Source of the DNA: Talinum fruticosum | Lineage: Eukaryota > Streptophyta > Magnoliopsida > Caryophyllales > Talinaceae | Reading direction: 5' to 3' | Length of the DNA stretch: 64,000 nucleotides | Assembly: GCA_021018815.1 (NCBI GenBank) | Contig: JAITYX010000032.1 | Coordinates: forward strand, 5,855,501 to 5,919,500 | Shown here: one piece after another, positions 59,101 through 64,000 of the stretch | How the letters are laid out: every line of letters starts with the position of its first letter | Numbering within the stretch: position 1 is the stretch's first letter | The notes under the pieces: model-generated | What the model was told of the DNA's origin: nothing | The model's database searches: none | Seen by the model: the letters and a program-made list of their open reading frames with translations, nothing else | Made by a program: the position numbers and the translations under genes

Positions 59101-59809
59101 GCTTCTACCACTTACGGTTAAATCTGACTGCTCCTTACCACTCATGGTTTATGCAACTCAAACAAACAGGCCTTTGATGCTGCATCTGGTAGATTGGGGA
59201 TTGGGGAGAGGGGATAACCAGAAGAGGGAAGAAATGTGTTGCTTTCTCCATTTACTGTGTCAGAAAAAATAGGGGTGTTTTATTCATATTTTCTATAGAA
59301 TTGTAACTGAAATTTCATAATCATGAATGATGATTAGTTCATGCTTCGCTTGCTCTTATACGGTTTATTTACAAATTGTTTTCATAAGATTGGTCTGTCT
59401 GGGTCTCTTTAATGGCGTTTCGTACTTTTTAGGTGAGACGATTTCGAATAAACAAGCTGTTCATCCTTGCCCCTGCACTTTTTTTGACTTCTAATATATT
59501 GTGTGACAGTTTATTGGGGATGCATCTCTAGCTGAGTTGGGTGAGGGCTGTCCTCTGCTGAAAGACGTGGTGCTATCCCATTGCCGTCAAATAACAGATG
59601 TTGGCCTTTCGTATCTCGTTAAAGGTTGCGCCATGCTCGAAACCTGCCATGTAGTTTACTGCCCGAACATAACTGCAGCTGGTGTTGCTACATTGATATC
59701 TGGCTGCGTTAATATGAAGAAAGTCTTAGTTGAGAAGTGCAAAGTAAGTGAAAGGACAAAGAGGAGGGCTGGCTCTATTATTTCTTACCTCTGTGTTGAT
59801 TTAATCTAA
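37861..59809 (+). CDS. FBL4: F-box/LRR protein, FBL4 type, 8 exons over 22 kb
   Basis: This is the predicted substrate-recognition subunit of an SCF E3 ubiquitin ligase. Coding exons are 37861-38127, 38826-39071, 41088-41494, 47873-48058, 49004-49196, 55082-55158, 58681-58834 and 59510-59809. They total 1830 nt or 609 codons, within a residue or so of Arabidopsis F-box/LRR-repeat protein 4 as I recall it. All junctions are GT-AG and phases match. The F-box occupies about residues 8-55 ([30 protein letters not shown]). After a basic linker (about 90-130), roughly 18 cysteine-containing LRRs of 25-26 residues run to about 590, for example [15 protein letters not shown], [18 protein letters not shown] and LHIRRCYE. 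The C-terminus ends [15 protein letters not shown]. Coding sequence is intact with no frameshift. Introns 3, 5 and 6 are 3.5-6.4 kb and full of repeats. The natural target of FBL4 is not known to me. Confidence 0.96.
38826..39071 (+). CDS. FBL4: FBL4 exon 2 (linker and first LRR, residues 90-171)
   Basis: A basic linker ([11 protein letters not shown]) leads into [18 protein letters not shown]. The acceptor is GATACAG and the donor GTGAGT, phase 0. Confidence 0.93.
39072..41087 (+). other. FBL4 intron 2
   Basis: It contains a possible hAT-like element (39317-39975). The remainder is AT-rich with no recognised feature. Confidence 0.7.
39317..39975. mobile_element. Possible hAT-like MITE in FBL4 intron 2
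   Basis: The left end, GGTGCATTTGGGCCGAC, and the reverse complement of the right end, GGTGTAACTAAGCCGAC, share 11 of 17 positions. The interior has repeated GCTCAGCTC/GAGCTC-like subterminal motifs as in other plant hAT MITEs. No target duplication is evident. Confidence 0.45.
41088..41494 (+). CDS. FBL4: FBL4 exon 3 (LRRs, residues 172-306)
   Basis: It starts [13 protein letters not shown] and contains [14 protein letters not shown] and [13 protein letters not shown]. The acceptor is TTTTTCAG and the donor GTGAGT, phase 2. Confidence 0.95.
42221..42320. repeat. 50-bp tandem duplication
   Basis: Two units of 50 bp, both containing ATTATTGCTTGGTAAAGGAG, differing at only two positions. Confidence 0.9.
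42957..43042. repeat. Short tandem repeat, ~32-bp unit
   Basis: Three partial copies of a unit built on TTTTGGAAAATGTCCCAGAA, the last one truncated. Confidence 0.75.
43062..43829. mobile_element. MITE with GCCYTGTTTGGCAA ends
   Basis: The left end, GCCTTGTTTGGCAA, and the inverse of the right end, GCCCTGTTTGGCAA, differ at one base; pairing continues into TGAGCT versus AGAGCT. AAAAAGCTATT-type motifs recur near the right end. This end sequence is common in plant hAT MITEs. No clean 8-bp duplication was found. Confidence 0.65.
43985..44558. repeat. ~286-bp tandem duplication in FBL4 intron 3
   Basis: Two consecutive units (43985-44272 and 44273-44558) share GGTTGGAATTAT, CAGCCCATGGAGCAAAGTCT (TAGCCC in unit 1) and ACAAATGCAAGTCTACT in the same order. 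I judge them roughly 80-85 percent alike, so the event is not recent. Confidence 0.85.
47873..48058 (+). CDS. FBL4: FBL4 exon 4 (LRRs, residues 307-368)
   Basis: It contains [20 protein letters not shown] and [15 protein letters not shown]. The acceptor is TTTTTCAG and the donor GTATGT. Confidence 0.95.
49004..49196 (+). CDS. FBL4: FBL4 exon 5 (LRRs, residues 369-433)
   Basis: It contains [31 protein letters not shown] and LHIRRCYE. The acceptor GTTTGGAAG lacks a strong pyrimidine tract but is fixed by phase and homology. The donor is GTATGA. Confidence 0.92.
49849..49936. repeat. Perfect 44-bp tandem duplication
   Basis: Units 49849-49892 and 49893-49936, both starting TACCATAAATAGTATTTTG, appear identical, implying a recent event. 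Confidence 0.93.
50495..50512 (+). mobile_element. Lone hAT-type end (CAGTGGCGGATCTAG)
   Basis: CAGTGGCGGATCTAGAAAAA followed by TATGGGGTCCC matches the end sequence of the plant ZMYM/TTF-type hAT group. No inverse partner was found downstream, so it is a truncated relic at best. Confidence 0.4.
50700..51545 (+). repeat. Dispersed repeat, copy B, with LTR-like end and PBS-like motif
   Basis: This is the partner of 15780-16590. The stretch has short open frames (50520-51017) without a recognisable domain, then AT-rich DNA, a pyrimidine-rich end and TTTGGTATCAGATCATAG at about 51545. TGGTATCAGA is the start of the initiator-Met-tRNA primer-binding site used by many plant copia elements. This suggests an LTR ending just before it, perhaps from about 51122. 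The order is odd, since the region shared with copy A extends upstream of that LTR. Confidence 0.5.
52188..52573. repeat. ~190-bp tandem duplication
   Basis: Units 52188-52384 and 52385-52573 share CCAACTATTATCAA, GTACATTCTGG, GAAGGTTTCTGTCA, ATTGATATGAC and TTTGAATTCAGATTT. Clear divergence shows it is old. Confidence 0.8.
53041..53894. mobile_element. hAT-like non-autonomous element in FBL4 intron 5
   Basis: It is flanked by CGCAAAAT (53033-53040) and CGCAAGAT (53895-53902), a 7/8 target duplication. The left end, TAGGATGGCAAAAGGACAAG, and the inverse of the right end, TAGGCAGCAGGACGGATCAAG, are imperfect inverted repeats of the TAGGGATGGCAA hAT-MITE type. GGGGACGGGGATGGG-type subterminal repeats are abundant near both ends. 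The interior contains an open frame of 89 codons (53351-53620) without a recognisable domain. Confidence 0.8.
55082..55158 (+). CDS. FBL4: FBL4 exon 6 (one LRR, residues 434-458)
   Basis: A 77-nt exon encoding [20 protein letters not shown] and RFCD. The acceptor is TGTCTAG and the donor GTCAGA, phase 2. It is small and isolated, and easy for gene finders to miss. Confidence 0.92.
55159..58680 (+). other. FBL4 intron 6 (3.5 kb)
   Basis: No mobile element was recognised. It includes a coding-like stretch with splice-site-like borders at 57604-57788, listed separately, and a 155-codon open frame at 56336-56803 with no family match. Confidence 0.65.
57604..57788 (+). other. Cryptic exon candidate in FBL4 intron 6
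   Basis: A base-balanced, GC-richer stretch is preceded by the acceptor-like TTCCTTCACTTTAG and followed by GTACTTTTTATTTT. One frame is fully open (57579-57836), reading [21 protein letters not shown] do not recognise this peptide. It is 185 nt long, so inclusion between exons 6 and 7 would shift the frame, and reading on in phase gives a stop inside it. It is therefore either a poison exon, a captured piece of another gene, or chance. Confidence 0.35.
58681..58834 (+). CDS. FBL4: FBL4 exon 7 (LRRs, residues 459-510)
   Basis: It encodes [20 protein letters not shown] and [20 protein letters not shown], ending LDVSVLQ. The acceptor is CACTGCAG and the donor GTGTGT. Confidence 0.94.
59510..59809 (+). 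CDS. FBL4: FBL4 exon 8 (C-terminal LRRs, residues 511-609)
   Basis: It starts [15 protein letters not shown] after a GTGACAG acceptor and ends at a TAA. It contains [15 protein letters not shown] and the basic [16 protein letters not shown] tail typical of FBL4. The likely 3' UTR follows for a few hundred bases. Confidence 0.95.
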   Translation, partial: FIGDASLAELGEGCPLLKDVVLSHCRQITDVGLSYLVKGCAMLETCHVVYCPNITAAGVATLISGCVNMKKVLVEKCKVSERTKRRAGSIISYLCVDLI

Positions 59810-61996
59810 AGATGGTTTGAGAGTATGAGAAGCAGTGCTAGTCTTGATCGTTTGTTTGTAAATTCGAGGCTCAACGTGGAGCTCAATGATTTTATATTTT
59901 CTTTTTCCCCTGTCTGTATGTGGTTGCTATTACAGTTTTTCATGTACCCTATTATTTGGAAATAAGCATTGGTGGGCTTCATGAAATAACGTCCACTTTA
60001 ACGTTATTACTCTCGACTATGTATCTGCATGGATTACGAGATTTGAATATATCGATATTTACTAACATATATTGGTTTAAGTGATTTTATTTAAGCTTGG
60101 CAAACAACTCCAGAAACCTAGTTGGTGGTAAAAGCGCTCACAGACGAAGATAAGGGAAGCTCAAATATATACGTTGATTATTTTTAAATTTCTTTTAACC
60201 CCAAGCTTGTGGCCGGAAAATATGGAGTTTGTGGCCGGAAAATATATAAGTTGATTATTTTTTCAAACTTTTTTTCCGAAACTTTTTATATTTCTATTGG
60301 CTTAAGGGAAGAACTTTGACAATCCAAACATGGCCTTAAATAAAATAATTTTTTAAGTAATTTATCAATATTTTATAAATGTCAAATTTTAATGATATTA
60401 AGAAAAAATCAATGATGTAGGTTAAACATTTCCAAATGAATGGTTAAGATTGCAAAAATTATGGTAATTATTGTCATTGTTATTTTGTGAAAATGACTAT
60501 ATCCGTATTATTAAAATTATATTCTTTCATTAAATTACTGTAGAAAAATGTTTTCTTTTTTCCCCAAAAATCAATCGAATATCCATATTATCTATACCAT
60601 ATCAATCAAATATGGATTCCGTGTTGATTCCATGTTTTTTTTTAATTTATAGAAAAGGTAAATTTCATTATTAAACATTATATCTGATAAGTCTACGCAT
60701 ACTTAGACTATTATCTAAAATCTCAAACTGTGCCTCTACTGAATATGTTTCTCCCACAATCAATAACTAAAGTGAAAATATCTCTATGCACATCTTGATG
60801 TATCCTACTATTTCTTTCATTACAATAAACCATAACTGAGAAAGCAAGATAAAGTTTTCATCTGTCGACTTGATAATTCCATGTATTGATTCCTTATATT
60901 ATTACACACATTTTGAATCATATTATCTCTAGGAAATTACAGCTATCATGACAAGAAAACGAAGAGATCATGAAAGTTTCAAGAAATTAATCTTAAAAAA
61001 CAAAAACTCAAGTTGTGAAAGGAGAGGGATAATTAATTATCTACAAGTTGGAAAAAGGGGAGCGCCAACAAAGCTAAATATTTGAGTGGCCCAAACTAGT
61101 GTTTGTTAAAGGGTTCGGTGGGACACAAAAATGACATTCATACCCTTCACTTAAGTTGGAAAAGGGGTTTGGGTTCGATCTAGACTTGTCAATTCGGGCA
61201 GGCGGTTCAGATTGGTGTATTTGGGTTCGGATTAAAATACGAATTCGGGTTGATGTATTCGGGTTTGGGTTAAAATACGAATCATGTGTATTTTGAGTTC
61301 GAGATAAACGAGTTGTATTTCGGTGTTTGCGGGTTTCGAGTCGACGTAACGGGTTAAGAGAGCTATTTTATTAGTTATTAGTTATTTTATTAGTTATTTT
61401 TCACAAAAATGACATTATGATATGAACATGAAATCCTGATCAAATAAAGCGGTTTGACATGTTCAAATAAGGCAAATGGAAGTCAGATAACAATGACTTG
61501 GCCCATCAATGGCCCGTCTAAGGTTCCAACATTGATTTCAATTGTCTATTATACCAATTCATATGTTACAACTATTTAAACTTAATTATTACAATAATTT
61601 ATAAGTAATACTAATTAATATTATTAAAATATTTTTATACATATTTGCTCCATTTTATAAAATATCAAGAATGGGTCAATTAGGGACGGTCCAACCCGAT
61701 CCATTTATTCTCTAGGAAACATTTGACTCCATCTTAACCCAACCTATTATCCATCTAAACTGTTATGGTATGAGGGGATGAGTGTAAGAACCAGGACCTA
61801 ATCCCAAAAAGCGGCTCCAATTTCCCACCAATGTCATGAGAGGGTCGCTTATCAAGGAGAATACGACTTTTAATTCTTTTAAAGGTTGATTGAAGATTTT
61901 AGGAGCCATTTTTTTTTTCCGAAAGCGATTTTACAATTCTCATAATAGCAAAACAAAATAAGATACATTGTGGATAGACTACTGCAAGATTCACTG

Positions 61997-62016
61997 CCCT
62001 AAACCCTAAACCCTAA
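61997..62016. repeat. Short telomere-like CCCTAAA repeat
   Basis: CCCTAAACCCTAAACCCTAA, just under three units. It is probably a chance or telo-box-like sequence and not an interstitial telomere. Confidence 0.7.
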
Positions 62017-62204
62017 GCCTAATTTAGGGATGAGAACAGAGCGTAACGGTGATGAAGCTGCCAATACCTTGCCCATTATTCGGTTCGAGGGAAGCAACTT
62101 CTCCCTCTTCTCGACAAATCCTCGAACCATGTTTGTAGACATTGAACCAAGTCCAACTTGATAGCAAATTAAAAATAAAAAAATTTAAACAAAAACTTTA
62201 GAGA

Positions 62205-62540
62205 AATATGTTGAGCATAATTAAGCAATATTCATTATCATCGAGGTTAAGTATTTTTAGATGGTATAACTAAAGGAAATAGATCATGTAAATGCATTTT
62301 TCTGAATTTTCTTGCCCATTTAAGTATTCCTAAAATATTCTGTAAAAATCTTCATTGTTGAATAATATGGAGAGATAAATTGAGCAGAATTGAGCAATAT
62401 GTCATTATTATCAAGGATTTATATTTTTGGATGATATAACTAAATAAAATGCATCATTTGCGATACCATCTAAAAGTTTCAAAAATAGTGAGCACGATTG
62501 AGCAATATTTCATTATCATCGAGGTTTGGTATTTTTAATA
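62205..62540. repeat. Degenerate tandem repeat
   Basis: Three diverged copies of a unit built on GAGCA..ATTGAGCAATAT, TCATTATCATCGAGGTT and GTATTTTTAGATG begin near 62.21, 62.38 and 62.49 kb. Confidence 0.65.
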
Positions 62541-63129
62541 ATATTTTGTTATCACCAAGATTTGCTTTGCAAGGATTTGAGGTAAATTTTTATAATTTTA
62601 TTAATATTTTCGTAACAAATTTTTTAAAAATATAATAATAGTTTTTTGATTTTTTATAATTTTTTAGTCAATTGTTACTTTATAAACCTTTTTTACGAGC
62701 AATTATAGGAGAGTTATACCTGAGTATAATTTTTTTTTTTTTTACATTAGAGAGGCTTATCACCAATAAGTAAAATATCGAAATTCCTTTTCATTCTTGT
62801 CAAATAGTGATATGAATTACATTCTATGTATAAAAAGATCTTAAATTTGTTGATCTCATAAAAATAAAAATTGTTGATTTTTCAGAATATGCATACTTCA
62901 TTTTTCAATAATAATTTACTTAATTACTTATTTATGACATTTTTGGGTAATAGGGTAGAAATTTTATTATCAACCTTTCCAACTCCTCAAAAGCAAGGAG
63001 AAAACAAACAGAGTTCAACTCCTTGTCTCATTTACAACCAACCTTACTCCATTGTTTGTACTAGCTATTAAATTTAGCTATAAAATGAAATCTCATTCGA
63101 ATGCCATGTTGAATCTCCCTCCTAGAATG

Positions 63130-64000
63130 TGCATACTAGTAGGTGTCATTGAAAAGTCTGCCGTTCTTTTTTGTCCATGTTGCATATTGCCCTGCCAAAT
63201 AGGTGGAGAAAAGGATGTGTTTGTATATTTTACTCTCCCTCCAGTGCATCAGCCATTCATAACCCTCATCCAGATCATCTGTGTTGAGTTTTGATTTTAG
63301 TAGAGTAGCTATGTTCCCAGAACAAATGATGTGTTGTTTCCTCAACATTCTTGCACATAATACAAATTGTATCAATTCCTATAATATACCAAGCCATTCG
63401 TGAAGAAGTACGGAGCCTTCTAGAGAATAACGACCACCCGAAACATGCATGTTTTGGTATATTTCATCTATTCCACACCACTTTATCCCATTTCATTGCA
63501 TGTTGGCCTAGTAGCCATTTATAGCCACTATGAGCATGATATAGCCCAGTTGGGGCATGTTGCCACTCCTAATCATCATTAAAACCCAAGAGAAACTTCT
63601 CTTTAATCCTGTAGACTCTTTTCCAGTATCAACAAGAATCAGGACTTGGTTTGTATTATTTCTAATTGGTTTTATGTAAATAATATCATCCGTTTTACCC
63701 ACAAATTGTCAGCTTTTTAAGCTATATTCTAGTTATGTTTTGCAATTAAGGCTTCATTCCACACGCTAATATTTCTGAGGCCTAATCCTCCTTTTTTGGA
63801 CCACAAACTTTTTCCACTCCATAGAAATTTCCTACAAACTACTTCAAATGTCCTTAAGAGTTTGGTTAGGCAGTAATAATATACCAGCAGATTACCCTAT
63901 TATTCCCACCAAAACTGAATTGATCAGCATAATTCTGCCTGCATATGATAGATGTCTGTTGGCTTTATGACATATTAATAATTATTACAATAATATTATA
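63130..64000 (-). mobile_element. LINE 3' fragment (RT C-terminus and zf-RVT), cut by the window edge
   Basis: Read on the minus strand from the right edge, the frames give SYAGRIMLINSVL, then LLPNQTLKDI, FLWSGK-like and KKGGLGLRN-like residues, typical of the end of a plant LINE RT. Further on come CIMCKNVEETTHHLFWEHSY and a tail resembling the KERNxRTFQN block, which is the zf-RVT domain. Several stops and frameshifts are present, so it is a dead copy. Its lineage differs from the LINE at 19.7-24.5 kb in wording. Confidence 0.8.

Larger units (their letters stand above)
59810..63100. other. FBL4 3' flank and intergenic DNA
   Basis: The first 200-300 bp are probably the FBL4 3' UTR. Beyond that the DNA is AT-rich with no gene. 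At about 61.19 kb a TAGACTTGTCAATTCGGG motif followed by GGGTTCGGGTT-type repeats looks like one end of a hAT-like MITE without a clear partner. TAGGGATGAGAA at 62025 is another lone end. Confidence 0.5.

Noticed and set aside
61997..62016. Interstitial telomere
   Set aside because: Fewer than three CCCTAAA units; too short to claim an interstitial telomere or fusion point.
1..64000. tRNA, rRNA or microRNA genes
   Set aside because: I saw no convincing cloverleaf with internal A and B boxes, rRNA stretch or known miRNA. A tRNAscan or Infernal run would be needed to exclude them.

Overview
The window is nuclear DNA of a flowering plant, most likely a eudicot. The evidence is spliced genes with GT-AG introns whose products match plant-specific families, AT-rich intergenic DNA, and many plant-type mobile elements. 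Species cannot be fixed from the sequence. No bacterial, organellar or CRISPR features are seen.

Three host genes are well supported. At 13.5-14.6 kb on the + strand lies an S-adenosylmethionine decarboxylase of the BUD2/SAMDC4 type. Its reading frame is broken once, by what looks like one extra G in a G-run near 14190. At 16.9-25.6 kb on the - strand lies a LIFEGUARD/BAX-inhibitor-1-like membrane protein: 4 exons, 240 codons, and a 7.6 kb first intron. At 37.9-59.8 kb on the + strand lies an F-box/LRR protein of the FBL4 type: 8 exons, 609 codons, spread over 22 kb. SAMDC and LIFEGUARD are convergent. The three genes have no evident shared pathway (polyamine synthesis, ER/Golgi cell-death suppression, SCF ubiquitin ligase); they are simply neighbours.

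The rest is mostly transposon history. A degenerate LINE (19683-24550, 12-bp target duplication) sits antisense in LIFEGUARD intron 1 and itself carries a 1.1 kb hAT-like insertion. Other hAT-like non-autonomous elements lie at 10276-11356 (perfect 8-bp target duplication), 36121-36704 and 53041-53894 (7/8 target duplication). A 3.3 kb solo LTR with 5-bp duplication spans 32691-35996. FBL4 introns hold further MITE-like elements, an LTR-like relic and several tandem duplications. Another LINE fragment runs off the right edge on the - strand.

The most unusual region is 30.6-37.1 kb. Two inverted arms of about 250 bp enclose a stack of insertions. One of these (31628-32651) has hAT-like ends and a near-perfect 8-bp target duplication around the first two exons, with intron, of an aminopeptidase M1 gene. 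It looks like DNA-level gene-fragment capture by a transposon. Every homology statement here is from reading and recall; no searches were run.
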